Shown here: positions 20,701 through 28,685 of the stretch, in pieces | Numbering within the stretch: the first letter of the stretch is position 1 | Layout of the letters: each line of letters opens with the position of its first letter | Source: Paludibacteraceae bacterium | GTDB lineage: Bacteria > Bacteroidota > Bacteroidia > Bacteroidales > Paludibacteraceae | DNA length: 53,473 bases | Direction of reading: 5' to 3' | NCBI GenBank assembly: GCA_017961765.1 | Contig: JAGCWQ010000023.1 | Location: 1 to 53,473, forward strand | Notes under the pieces: model-generated | What the model was told of the DNA's origin: nothing | What the model saw: only the letters and a program-made list of their open reading frames with translations | The model's database searches: none | Translations under genes and position numbers: made by a program

Positions 20701-23346
20701 AGCAACAGTTTTGGTGAAACCGCCATTGTCTGCCAAGGAACTCTCTAAGAGGTAAGAGAAATCAGCCTCACTAAGTTTCCTATCCATTTTCGTGACATGG
20801 TACATATACGAACCATCATCCAAATAGAGATTATAATTGGAAGACACATTCCTTGTAATCTCAAACAAGAGCTCACCCTTTATGATATTTCCTTCCAATT
20901 CATAGAAAGCGGAATTCAACTGATAGCCCAAATCACCGATTATCGTGTTGTTAATCAAAGAAACATGGGCACTTGTCTCCCAATTGTTGCTAAAGAGGGA
21001 GATAGGCGTACAATTAAACAGTGTCGAGTTTCTCAACGTCACGTCACACTCACCGTATGCATAGATAGGCACGCTACACTCTTCGAAAGTAGTTTTATCG
21101 ATTGACAACTCCCTTATCTCATAGGTGACAATAGTATTCGTGGTCATACCCCTAAACGAACAGTTTTCAAACTGCGTAACCCCATTATGGAGTTGAACCG
21201 CTTTAGGAGCATGCTCAAAACGACACTCTTTGACTTGGGCAGAAACACCGTCTCCAAATATGGACAAGAAGCCATCCGAACCTGCTCTATTTCCCACAAC
21301 ATTAACGAAATTAATGCCTTGTACAAGGATAGGCCCAGCACTCTTCGGTTGCCACGTAACCAAGTTATGGATTGTCAACTCATCACTCAAACGTCCATCA
21401 AACGTCGTAGTATGATTTTTCGGATCAGGCTGTTCTCCCTCGACAGGCTCAGAAGAGTAGCCTCCTATCAAATTGACACGGCTTTTCGTATAATAACCGA
21501 TGAACGGACTATAGACTGGATTCTCGCCCGAAGAACCATATACAGGATGATAGGTTCCTGCGGCAATATGGAAGGTGACATCATCACCGACCAAAGCGAA
21601 ATGCGCCGCAAAATCCTTTGGACTCAAAGCTTGCTCCCAAGAGGTTCCATCACCCTCACCAGAAATTTTCACATAATAGTCTTTTATGGATGGGGATGGG
21701 AGGACGACAAGAGAGTACATCACAATACTATCACATCCATCCACAGCCTTGAGATTTTCGAAAATACTATCATGGAATCCCACCTTATAAGATTTCCCAT
21801 GGAAATTTTCCCCTACACCAATCGTATCTCTCACAAAAGTCGTATCGCCCCCACATATAGGGTCACAATACCTGATTTCGTATGGTCCAGCACAAGTGTT
21901 CTCACATCGTTCTTTTCCAAAAGCATCATACTTATCATCCGTCAAAGATAATGGGAATCTAATAGATTCACCATTTAGCAACTTATCCACTTTTAATACA
22001 ATAGATTTGTTTCTGCCATTTTCAACAGACACCAATGACGGAACATGTATCAAAACACGTTGATAATCCGTTGAAATTTCACTTGCAATTGCTTGCATCT
22101 CTATCGTTTCATTTTTTGGATTAGCCCCTGTAAATTCATTGTCTGAACAATTATCAAAGATACTCTTCAAATCTTTCATAGGGACGACCCTATCAGATTC
22201 GTTCATCATAAAATATCCAGTTGTTCCACCATAAGGAGGTGTCGTATATATATTGTTGTGAGAAAACACATTAGAATCATTCTCATTCTTAGTATAAAAC
22301 CCCTCACCAATAAAAATGTTTCCCGTAAGATACATTTCATTAGCGAGATTAGTCTTATGAATCATAGCAGATCTTCCCTGTGTCTTTTTAGACCGGCAAT
22401 TAAAAAAGAAACAATTCTCTATTGTTCCTGCTCCATTCATACAATTCAACGCCCCGCAATAGTTATGGGCATAATTACCAACAAAAACGCAATTGGACAA
22501 AACTATCGATTTCAAAGAAATTATTGCCCCAGAGTTCAAGCCTTGGTTTTTAATAAACGAGGTGTTTCTAATCGTTCCATTCTTCAAATAGACACACATA
22601 GAACCTGAATTCCCGCAACCATTTTCTTCAAATGAAGAATTTAGGATTTCCAATTTGTCTACATTATTAGCACTCACACATATAAGAACAGAATTCGTTT
22701 TATCCAAACAATTTTGACAGAAAGTACAATTGTTCACAAACAACTTCTTTCCAGATTTTAAATCCACAACAGATCCCATATTGGCATAGAAATCACAATC
22801 TATCAACTCCAATACGATGTCTGCATTAGCACCAGAAATAGCAGACGACCTTGCGCCCTTAAACCTTATGCCATTAAATTCAATATGTGAACCACTAACA
22901 AGAAATAGAGAATTCAAATTATCACTAGTATTCTCTATTGACAAGGAATCCACATCAAAAGATAAGTTTTTTCGTCCAAACAAAGAAAAACTTGCACTGT
23001 TTCTAATTATTTCATCGTTAGCCTGCAAGTCCGCACTAAAAACTGTAGGATGATTCTTCACATCTCGCTTTCCAGAATCATAATAGCCACCTATTATAGT
23101 GACATCACTGGGGATTGAGCAAACTTCCCCGAGAACATATTCTCCCCCTTCAATATAAAAAATCGAATTAGATTCGGCAGATGACAATTTCGCGTAAAAA
23201 TCAGTCGGCGACAAAGCTTTTGACCAAGAGGAACCATCTCCCGTTCCTGCTTTTGAAACATAATATTTATAATCATTGGAATCGGCCGCACATACTAATT
23301 GTATCTGCATAAGAACGACCAGAAGGGTAATCAAATATTTTTTCAT
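11758..23346 (-). CDS. Giant secreted protein: two beta-helix modules, GCDS repeats, SprB-like repeats
   Basis: 3862 residues with a signal peptide (MKKYLITLLVVLMQIQLVCA). Residues about 25-500 and about 552-930 are two related right-handed beta-helix-type modules. Both open with the pattern YYVK/S..G.GDG(S/T)SW..ALSP.DF and contain a GGY strand. Residues about 950-1335 hold tandem units of about 55-65 aa ending GCDS.V.L.V.V.C. From about 1400 to 3490 come many SprB-like repeats (patterns such as 'CHTTDDGVVKVAFSGN', 'CPNSEEGKISVKVSGGTAPY'). After a region with a helical, charged segment, the final about 90 residues (ATPNPVDANEPVTV...) resemble a divergent type A T9SS sorting domain. The gene starts 66 nt after the vWA gene. 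Likely a long surface filament or adhesin exported by T9SS; ligand unknown. Confidence 0.85.
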   Translation of the reverse strand: MKKYLITLLVVLMQIQLVCAADSNDYKYYVSKAGTGDGSSWSKALSPTDFYAKLSSAESNSIFYIEGGEYVLGEVCSIPSDVTIIGGYYDSGKRDVKNHPTVFSADLQANDEIIRNSASFSLFGRKNLSFDVDSLSIENTSDNLNSLFLVSGSHIEFNGIRFKGARSSAISGANADIVLELIDCDFYANMGSVVDLKSGKKLFVNNCTFCQNCLDKTNSVLICVSANNVDKLEILNSSFEENGCGNSGSMCVYLKNGTIRNTSFIKNQGLNSGAIISLKSIVLSNCVFVGNYAHNYCGALNCMNGAGTIENCFFFNCRSKKTQGRSAMIHKTNLANEMYLTGNIFIGEGFYTKNENDSNVFSHNNIYTTPPYGGTTGYFMMNESDRVVPMKDLKSIFDNCSDNEFTGANPKNETIEMQAIASEISTDYQRVLIHVPSLVSVENGRNKSIVLKVDKLLNGESIRFPLSLTDDKYDAFGKERCENTCAGPYEIRYCDPICGGDTTFVRDTIGVGENFHGKSYKVGFHDSIFENLKAVDGCDSIVMYSLVVLPSPSIKDYYVKISGEGDGTSWEQALSPKDFAAHFALVGDDVTFHIAAGTYHPVYGSSGENPVYSPFIGYYTKSRVNLIGGYSSEPVEGEQPDPKNHTTTFDGRLSDELTIHNLVTWQPKSAGPILVQGINFVNVVGNRAGSDGFLSIFGDGVSAQVKECRFEHAPKAVQLHNGVTQFENCSFRGMTTNTIVTYEIRELSIDKTTFEECSVPIYAYGECDVTLRNSTLFNCTPISLFSNNWETSAHVSLINNTIIGDLGYQLNSAFYELEGNIIKGELLFEITRNVSSNYNLYLDDGSYMYHVTKMDRKLSEADFSYLLESSLADNGGFTKTVALKKDQLPDGSSIRMLQKIAEDQRGVARLNNTCIGAYEIPCLKDITNLKETAAVGTYYRFGEVLDGVLTSVGVFEYTQTFKNRMGCDSIVNLELTVQCKKDEQEIVAHITAGEKYSFENVFTDRQFDEPGTYVFEDSTATEYGCYHKSKLTLIVDCSPIIKENELTAYVGEPFSYPGIVEDTIFTSVGTKKMERKYTTAAGCDSLVRLIVDVQCVPLVTTLTDTIMSGQTYSFSTLFKDRRFIKSDTYQFTDVIAKDYGCDSVVKLTLVVKCENVEVSRTVRAFIGKPFSFPGFCRDTIFTSLGSNKMEKKFVAASGCDSTVHLTVNVVCDTEVTEEKAFVYVGETFDFSKIFKDGFDENQNNLFKVSGDTVFERHYKTIYGCDSIVRLTLSVLCVPSYETRTAVAYVGVSFSYPGFCLDTTYRRAGEVLMKKTFMSTSNCDSTVTLLVNVLPRDTFFYQEEDFVCEGSDYTKNVWDLKVSDYLPGDYQFDTLVNGSEKTDTLRLLHLRVLPNDHANIENLSIEQPLICHDRAYGKVNFVLNRNSEQDLSVSLLNTTGEVLSSTVSKQLSDFVNFENLALGAYRIYMQSANKDYCFSDTVLNVAFIDPANVVIEGVDTIYTSCLSEPTAHCDLRLFNYDPSLRIEMNGRTLFQVEKAGDPNCCLVEPKNGLLPWMIHIDSLGVGTYTFEAVDSCGNHYGNLHQLVVIGPNPLKLELLNENRELACSGSTDGSVTLRMTGGSLLSRLMVYRSEGLEIYPMTGDTTYVELTNLKKGIYPVDYVSGDASCNDHVALDVNVVAPEDLKVDLMVSGVICQNAIITAYTTGESGVYNYQWVKPNGDTITTRDNHLYNVGAGKYECLVSDETGCSYAKSYVLVSPLSGLRPLRIEKYYSDETCFGSNNSSLRVSYSENNLNQAVTCTLTNDDTGQLVKTMTSMAYWGELRMDRIAPGNYTLNMRYGTNDCNLSLDEVTEKIVIKAKKKLEISAPIITQPSCYSIPNGKLEFNVSGWENNYKARLHGDFIQPVSVSPEGVAKFVIENLAGGYYRFVVDDDCHEVEAFAEATLNQLSPLNLNLYYATNVLDCANNKNGVIYFAANGGVAGYNRLYANVNDFDVMVGKDTTVMFEHLDRGSYRVVFESTAEGCPDRAELNYRIDGPDPLEMDLQFNGLNCPNAGLVAKTSGETGPYRYDWTANGQTYYSYYSSNCPFPLSYGKKIRCKVYDNKNCENIEREIVIPNPADLPALSVKGIGISESCYHGNNGRVEMKVTSTSEIPYGVAVTCGYAPIGRNYFDEQTTIPSRGLNFTSPDNLAPGIYVVRAHYGAEGCDMGLPMVYDTIIVAELGQVSISPDITTKDVTCLKEPNGEAILTVSGWAPTHSAKLVQTSYKGEAPTSLSASALYIEKNVRPTSVDGTQAIFDLAGLEAGGYYLEVSDKCGNSSDRKPFVIRELVRSYRIEYLSKNDQLKCDYSEDGSVRLLVTGGYPLANAFFQEGEPSVQIAADTVITIEGLAAGHYVFHYQSTVEGCSDQSMYEMTVAPGKSFSQHLSLEGEPCVNQKLVANITGGVYPYVVTWKNADGAVVEVDVEDGLYELSAVGTGSFYCETMDQNGCVYRSEMVTAHLVNEESMDLAIDTLIVESTLCHTTDDGVVKVAFSGNKAMSAIDVRLSAGGEVKQAKQSTALQDTIRFEGLPVGTYDVQLLYVEAAECALGDNAKGTVTVEHPAALVVSLTAIPVACDVEHGGKIAAKVEGGVPPYELEWLDEVENRVALVSTNELDTLKDLALGSSFFCVVRDSNNCERVSDLVKITKMDLKDLVIDEFNYSKSVLCAGQDNANVRLSLKGRDERVPVRLSVGNSTGLVKSAVLAGDENEGMVDGLAPGKYLVSVAYDDAGACALALDSLITISSLDPLVLSDVEVNHQVTCHSPQNGAIKFNVSGWAETHKAFLVFGTDTTALQPDSVKGQVAYFNEDGLSGGDIVLVRDICDTEVQKTAGLQPFDNYFIAVAAEKLKLRCSYSSDAFVEVKLMNGNHGNNKVQILKQNEDKWESISHKSDVQNLDLKDTLSLRFDSLKAGTYRIYFQGTEEGCTDAIFEERKVEAPKSIKFLKAAKSAVCKDSVSGEFVLVPYLEGDSLKYVELSKSINMADEVLKDSTEERDFSMFPGVQSINIFVLQGKNKLLANDMLDSAMYEGAGDTAKRIVLQEPYHAIWDRDYDKNEFTCPQYWVGYSSLRAFTYVVEAKDDSACVFMDTLEVTNPATPLKIDTVIFDKEVAICHADQRYVEVVVEGGWGKYAYAVTPLQEEPDDDFFSQTYMPGDTAWMDKGQGHYRSSILDPGEYMVSVVDSFGCKDSLKKIIQVDAKITLKGDVFADPCGGTESTITVTPSVVSGYEVHEPYQYAVRYEDKKIGKKFEGDYSGYVLDSISKGTIGVFVYDSEGCSGYDTFNVRGVNDSLFVPMTAYQMKAEPTSCKDTADGEIIFRAFGAYPPYKEFYIDDVLMDLNALKFVKIDASLKKMGETLSLGSEGLDPAVMDTFCLINLKGGTHTMTIVDSKGCKKKMEYKIKEPAELKIDELTSSPVCPNSEEGKISVKVSGGTAPYEYKFKDDPDLNYQDTASFLPARPNETKIVRVRDFNGCIVDSEPAEVDVKQGLESIQPTCIVSTWHGFDDVLVFIDNTDEKNGKYDSSRFELMLDKEKIHVDSLYYKVCNPILYTYGIPDTSKGISWYGDSLRGPMWGIPADIIAGLKDEQQFNETRDTIDKKFREYELKLAEFNRTKANNPKRENDSIQLAATYAMLKQQQRSNCTEEMLKDSFRCLVKKEDAARMTFIKLGSLASIADKIEPKNDKDTLFFEYGFKHTVYVSGCDLTTEHNSIKVAKNGYVPYGLRKQRDIIALYATPNPVDANEPVTVTVKLSSDVGLTLEAFDMLGKNLNMSVKEHSRTEEKEDGDKVYVVTYQLSLPSTSVIQVKTTREQAATTVLVIQNSRGN
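19350..20470 (-). repeat. Tandem GCDS-type protein repeats within the 3862-aa gene
   Basis: About seven units of roughly 55-65 residues recur here, each with an (A/I)YVGE.F(S/D)(Y/F)PG-like opening, a 'DT.F...G' middle and a GCDS.VRL.V.V.C ending. They show in the DNA as recurring 'actatcacaacc'-type strings on the plus strand (near 19375, 19545, 19745, 19920, 20090 and 20440). The units have diverged at the DNA level, so they are old duplications. Confidence 0.7.
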
Positions 23347-23412
23347 CAGAAAACGAAATCTTTAAATTTATATAGCAGCCTGGCTTACCGCGCAGGCTGC
23401 TATGATACTTAA

Positions 23413-26400
23413 TTATTTATTGTCAATAAATATTGTTTCAGAACAAGAGGCCTTACCCTCTCTATCTACCACCACAAAGAAGGCTTGTCCAGGGGTCAAC
23501 TTCTGCATAACAGGATACAAGTCCACACCATGATATGGATTTGGAGCAACCCAATTATCATAAAGAGACTGAATCAATCTACCATCTTGATCAATTGCGT
23601 AGACATGCATTCGCATGTGTGTTGTCACATTGATATATATCACATGATTTTCTTGATTAACGGGATTAATGAAGGTTATACCCTGACATTCCTCTTTATC
23701 AACAGCCTCATGTCCTGTAATTGCGAATTGAAAGAGTTTGCCATCTCCATATTGTATCTTCACAACTGCATCCTCATCGCCCTCCGCATCATATCTTATG
23801 GCAAACGTGCCATCACCATAGTCCGGAACTTCCGTAATATTCTTAGAGACCGTAAAGTGCTTGCTCACCTCCGAGTTGCCTGTTTCTATCGAAATTTTGA
23901 TATTCTCAATAGCACCACAACCATTATAATTCTGGATGACATATTGATATTCAGTAGGAACCTTTACATATCCAAAATCCGTATTATTCTTTGTACTACA
24001 AGAAGTCTTTCCATTCTCAATTGGAGTCCATTTTCCCAACAGGACGAACACAGGATCCGCAGGCATTCTCACAGTAACAATAGGAGAAAAAACATTTGCT
24101 GAGGGTTCTGTAATATCATACAACAACTTACCTCTCTTAAGTTTTACAACAATTTCATCGCCATATTCAATGCCGTCCTTATAAGAATTGCCACTTGCCA
24201 TAGAAACAGAGGCCGAAACATCTGTCGGATCATCCACCTTTGCGTACCCACCCAACGAGAAATAAGCATCATCACATTGGTTCTTATAATAAATAAAAAC
24301 CTCATCTCCTTTTAGGAAGTTGCGACAATTTTCAGCAATACTTGTCGTAACAGAGACAGTTTCCGACGTTGAATGAACTTCTAAACTTTGAGGTTTATAG
24401 ACATCAGTGATAGAATAAACCATAGGTTGCTCACTTGTATATTTATAGCCTCTCGAACCCAACTCATCTTCAGCCGTCAAATAATACTCGAATCCAGGAG
24501 CCATTGAGAACTTAGCAGGAATAACCCCACAGTAACCATTACCATTCGGATAAAGCTCTGCTGGCATAAAATCATCCACAGAATTGAGTCCTCTATACAT
24601 AATCTCTGCCAATCGCAAGGTATTATTATCTGACAAGTCAACACAAATATTAATAGGCTGACAAGGTTCTTGGACAACAGACACAGATGGTTCACCGAAC
24701 AAAGGTGGATTATTAGGGAAAACAGTGATTGTCCAATACTCAGCATCGCCACCATCAGGAGAAGATAGAGTATAATTTCCACCATTCATCACAACATCGA
24801 AACGATACTCAACAACCGCATTTTCTGTCAACATTTCAGGAGGAACTGACGCATACCATCCATCGCCCTCAAAACTTGCCGTTTGAGTTGTCCAATCCTC
24901 TGCTGAGCCATTTTCCACATGGACGCGCACCTTCACTATTACATCTTGAACACTTTGACCTGCTGGAATATCAGAGATCACCACACCCACTTTTTCTGCT
25001 GTAGAACCAACAGGGACCTGTTTACGATCGTATTCTTCCGTTAATAGAGTACGCCGCACTTTAGCTTGTTCCTTCGGACACACCACATTATTCGTCGAGA
25101 CACCATTTATTGAGATTTCCACTGATGGACAGTTGTTTGGTTCTGGTTCTATAGAACATTTATCCATGTCAATTGTCAACACATAACGTTCCGACAACAA
25201 TTGCGCTATTTTTTCAAATATTGCATCATATCCACTGTTGTTCTCTATATCAATTGACACGCCTCCTGTAGAAGTTGCAATTCCATCAAAACTTTCATCC
25301 TGCTTAATGTCATTAGTTACAGGATCCTTATAAGTCAAGCCATGATTAACAATAGTAAAAACTTGGAAGCCGTTGCTACGCAACTTTTCAATCAAAGTCT
25401 CCTTATCGGACAACTTATAGGTTACATTTCTTGAACAATCCTTGGAATTACCATCATACAAAGCCGTTTCATCACCAATGAGAATGATTACCTTCTGACC
25501 CTTACCTTTCCAATACTCATCTTGCTTGTCAATCATATCGTACAAGCAACTATAGTATGGCTCATAGGAACCGCCAGCCTTCATCTCAGTCCACTTCAAA
25601 AGGAACTTCGCCCTATCCTCCTGTCGTTTCAAAGGAATCAGAAATTGAGAATCAAACTCTTTCTTAAAATCTTTCGGACAAGAATAAAAATTATCGTACC
25701 CAAATCTATAAATACCCGCACTCGCATTCATTTTGCGACCTATCTTTTCAACCAGTTCTTGTATATTTCTTGCCACTCCATCAATGTCATCTTGCATACT
25801 TCCACTAACATCCATCAAGAAACCTATCTGCACTGGCAAATTATTGTAATCCGACAATCGTTGTAGTTTCAAGCAAGAAGAAGAAACCTCAGAACCATCC
25901 ACTTTTACTTGCAATTTATCCTTCGCAAGACCATCAACGAACACGCCATTTTGAGAATGAGCCGAAAAATATAAATTTAGAGTTTTAGAATATCCAACTT
26001 GAGAGAAACCTAAATAAGTAAGGGTTCCCACTGTAGAAGACAAATCTATATTACTAGGCAATCCTGCTGCCGCCCTTGGCGCTACAGTCTTCAACACATC
26101 AAATTGATTGATAGTCCACCCCTCACCTTCATAACTTTCATCAGAAGTCAACGAAAGTTTTACGGTAATACTTTTCCCGGCAAACTTAGTCACATCCACA
26201 TACTCATCATACTCATCAGAATCTCCGCTTCGTTTACAAAGGTTCTCATAATTTTTGCCTCCATTGTCGGAAACAGAAACACGCACATAGTCGTGACCAC
26301 TCTCTGTATGGAACTTTTCATTCAAATGGAGATAAACACGTCCATCTTTATATGTTGCAGGCAATACAATTTCCGGACTCACAATCTCCAAATTTGAGTT

Positions 26401-26631
26401 GCTACCATACTTTCCCGTCACGAGAGACTCTCCTTGCACAAAGAAACCATCCGACTTCCATTGTGACGCCATGTCATTTGCACCAACGGCATAAACTGGC
26501 ATCAGACCACCTTTCTTTTGAGTTGGTCGAACTATCACCTTCTCAAAAACGCCTTTCTTTTGATCGACTTCTTGGGCAAACCCCTGCACTCCCATCGTGG
26601 TAGCAAGAGCCCATACGAACCAATTTTTCAT
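23413..26631 (-). CDS. Secreted von Willebrand factor A domain protein
   Basis: 1072 residues with a short signal peptide (MKNWFVWALATTMGVQGFAQ). An N-terminal beta-rich region is followed by a vWA domain from about residue 267 to 470. Its metal-ion-dependent adhesion site reads DVSGS (D274, S276, S278), with a later GDE motif in the rossmann-like core. Several Ig-like modules follow. The last about 85 residues (PVNQENHVIYINV...VYAIDQDGRLIQ...) have the layout of a divergent type A T9SS sorting domain. The start codon overlaps the upstream stop as TAATG, so translation is probably coupled to the propeller protein. vWA domains usually bind protein ligands through a metal ion; an adhesive or assembly role in the surface complex is inferred. 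Confidence 0.85.
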   Translation of the reverse strand: MKNWFVWALATTMGVQGFAQEVDQKKGVFEKVIVRPTQKKGGLMPVYAVGANDMASQWKSDGFFVQGESLVTGKYGSNSNLEIVSPEIVLPATYKDGRVYLHLNEKFHTESGHDYVRVSVSDNGGKNYENLCKRSGDSDEYDEYVDVTKFAGKSITVKLSLTSDESYEGEGWTINQFDVLKTVAPRAAAGLPSNIDLSSTVGTLTYLGFSQVGYSKTLNLYFSAHSQNGVFVDGLAKDKLQVKVDGSEVSSSCLKLQRLSDYNNLPVQIGFLMDVSGSMQDDIDGVARNIQELVEKIGRKMNASAGIYRFGYDNFYSCPKDFKKEFDSQFLIPLKRQEDRAKFLLKWTEMKAGGSYEPYYSCLYDMIDKQDEYWKGKGQKVIILIGDETALYDGNSKDCSRNVTYKLSDKETLIEKLRSNGFQVFTIVNHGLTYKDPVTNDIKQDESFDGIATSTGGVSIDIENNSGYDAIFEKIAQLLSERYVLTIDMDKCSIEPEPNNCPSVEISINGVSTNNVVCPKEQAKVRRTLLTEEYDRKQVPVGSTAEKVGVVISDIPAGQSVQDVIVKVRVHVENGSAEDWTTQTASFEGDGWYASVPPEMLTENAVVEYRFDVVMNGGNYTLSSPDGGDAEYWTITVFPNNPPLFGEPSVSVVQEPCQPINICVDLSDNNTLRLAEIMYRGLNSVDDFMPAELYPNGNGYCGVIPAKFSMAPGFEYYLTAEDELGSRGYKYTSEQPMVYSITDVYKPQSLEVHSTSETVSVTTSIAENCRNFLKGDEVFIYYKNQCDDAYFSLGGYAKVDDPTDVSASVSMASGNSYKDGIEYGDEIVVKLKRGKLLYDITEPSANVFSPIVTVRMPADPVFVLLGKWTPIENGKTSCSTKNNTDFGYVKVPTEYQYVIQNYNGCGAIENIKISIETGNSEVSKHFTVSKNITEVPDYGDGTFAIRYDAEGDEDAVVKIQYGDGKLFQFAITGHEAVDKEECQGITFINPVNQENHVIYINVTTHMRMHVYAIDQDGRLIQSLYDNWVAPNPYHGVDLYPVMQKLTPGQAFFVVVDREGKASCSETIFIDNK

Positions 26632-28670
26632 TACTTCTTAATTATTTTTTTGTTAATAACGAAACCTCTATATTTCAATCGTAACATATATGTACCATCT
26701 ACAAAAGCAGAAAGGTCTATGTTTTCGGACGACTTCTGACCATAAACTTTTCCATTCAGATCAACTATTTCAATGCTCTCCGCCTGATTACCATTCTCAA
26801 TATGAAGAATATCTTTGTCAACCATTACCGTCACCTTAAATTGATTTACCGAATAGTCTTCAACAAGAGAAGCAACTTCAAATACAGCCTTCACCGTCGC
26901 TGTATCCTTCACACCCTTCAGCAAAAATGATCCATCCCCATTATCATTCAACAACTCGCCACTCAGTGTTCTGACTTCTCGTACCCGATAGCCAACCTTA
27001 GGCGACACATTCACAATACAATCCTCACCCCATCTAACTTTTTTGTCTGGAACAACTACCTGACCTTCCTCTGAAGGTTCTGCCTTAATACGGAAAGTTT
27101 CTATATACTTAACAAAAACACCTGGTTCAGTTTTAAAAGTCACTTCCCTATCTGGATTAGGATCCAAATCAGACCAAGCTTTTGTCGTCCTTGCTATATT
27201 ATACCCACCAACATACAATCCGCCTTGTTCGTCTGTCAAATACTTATTAGCCCATGAAATATAGGGCCACAATATTGCCCATCGGAAATTCTCTTCTTTA
27301 TCATACTTGGCGATCATCGCCGTTTGATCCTCCTCTGTAGTAGAATACAAATGAATATTTTCTGACAACTGTTCATCAAGAGGATCACAATGATATCCAG
27401 CAGTCTCATTCAAGTAAATATTACCTTTTCTGTCGAAGTTCACTCTGGAATAGTTACTCAAAAACGTAAAAGTCCCCATTGCCTCAAACGGATAACCTTT
27501 CCGCTCCTTACTACGAAAATCTTGTCCGAATTCTTTATAATGCAAAAGCAACCGATTGTCCACATCTTGGTCATACACCATCAAGTGATTATTGTCTGCC
27601 TTATATAAATACTGCGGAAGAAAAAGAGAATAATCCTGCACATATTTCAAGAGTTTAGGATACCCGTCCGCCCTCAACAAATACTTAGCGACAACTGCAT
27701 CGTGTTCGCATTCAGTCGGGCTCAATAGAACCTTTTTTTCGGGATCCATATCAATATCCACATCCTTACTAAAAATAGCAGCTTTCAAATAGAGAGTATC
27801 ATCCAAAACAGCAAACCAATTCTCCATTTCCTCATCATAGGGTAAATAGTAGCCAAAATACTCTTCATAGTATTCTTCGGTCACTGGCACCCATGGAACA
27901 TCCTGACGTTCTCCACCAATAGCAAAATCCCAAGCCAACTTGAAATCAGACGTTATCTTTGCCAAATAGGCATCCCAACCACCGTGTGTACGAGTATCAC
28001 TTTTTAACCGAAGCGTATCCAACCCTTTAAATCGCTCATCTATATAAGAATAAAAATAGATGTCTCCAGAAGGTGAGATATCAAACTTTTTCGACTCTAT
28101 CGTTTCTAACATAACATGATCGATATAGGATCCGTCATCTGGATTTATTTTAATCAAAGTAGAATGAACTGTCGGGTCACAATCCTCTGAACAAAGGTAA
28201 CCGAACTTACAAAAAACCTTTTCTTCCCCATTAAAACGTGCGACAGAAGATAATTGATGATCCTGATTAATAGAGAGTTCTCCCAATACCAAAACCTCAC
28301 CTGTCGGCATTAACCAAATTTTTGAAATTCCACAAGCACATGTTCCCTCAAAATTGAACGTCCACAACAAATCTCCTTGCCTATTATATTTTGCGACATA
28401 ACCCGCATTATAATAATCGGGGGCATTCAATTTTGTGCCATCAGGAAACAGAAGATAGCCTTGATATGCGCCACAAATATACGTGTTGCCCAAAGAGTCT
28501 GAGACTCCATCACGTAACTGGATAGAGCTTCCCCCACACATCATAGCATGAGACCACTCCAACTCTAGGCCATAACCATCATCTTCTGTCAGTATTTCCA
28601 CTTCTTTTTGCGCAGCTTGCAAGGAAGCAAGGCCAAATAAGAATAATACTATAGCAATAATAAATTTCAT
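26631..28670 (-). CDS. Secreted SBBP-like propeller protein with type A T9SS sorting domain
   Basis: About 679 residues. The ATG at 28670 is chosen because it directly starts the signal peptide (MKFIIAIVLFLFGLASLQA); an ATG at 28685 adds five residues. The main body has repeats of the SBBP type ('AYVAKYNRQGDLLWTFNF', 'DAYLAKITSDFKLAWDFAIGG'), which form a beta-propeller. Near residue 530 starts a 'bacterial repeat' module (AEPSEEGQVVVPD...GYRV...VKAVFE). The final about 75 residues form a good type A sorting domain (IEIVDLNGKVYGQKS...GTYMLRLKYRGFVINKKIIKK), so the protein should cross the outer membrane by T9SS. It is the first gene of the operon, with a long leader in front. Confidence 0.85.
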   Translation of the reverse strand: MKFIIAIVLFLFGLASLQAAQKEVEILTEDDGYGLELEWSHAMMCGGSSIQLRDGVSDSLGNTYICGAYQGYLLFPDGTKLNAPDYYNAGYVAKYNRQGDLLWTFNFEGTCACGISKIWLMPTGEVLVLGELSINQDHQLSSVARFNGEEKVFCKFGYLCSEDCDPTVHSTLIKINPDDGSYIDHVMLETIESKKFDISPSGDIYFYSYIDERFKGLDTLRLKSDTRTHGGWDAYLAKITSDFKLAWDFAIGGERQDVPWVPVTEEYYEEYFGYYLPYDEEMENWFAVLDDTLYLKAAIFSKDVDIDMDPEKKVLLSPTECEHDAVVAKYLLRADGYPKLLKYVQDYSLFLPQYLYKADNNHLMVYDQDVDNRLLLHYKEFGQDFRSKERKGYPFEAMGTFTFLSNYSRVNFDRKGNIYLNETAGYHCDPLDEQLSENIHLYSTTEEDQTAMIAKYDKEENFRWAILWPYISWANKYLTDEQGGLYVGGYNIARTTKAWSDLDPNPDREVTFKTEPGVFVKYIETFRIKAEPSEEGQVVVPDKKVRWGEDCIVNVSPKVGYRVREVRTLSGELLNDNGDGSFLLKGVKDTATVKAVFEVASLVEDYSVNQFKVTVMVDKDILHIENGNQAESIEIVDLNGKVYGQKSSENIDLSAFVDGTYMLRLKYRGFVINKKIIKK

Positions 28671-28685
28671 ATTGAGTATATACAT

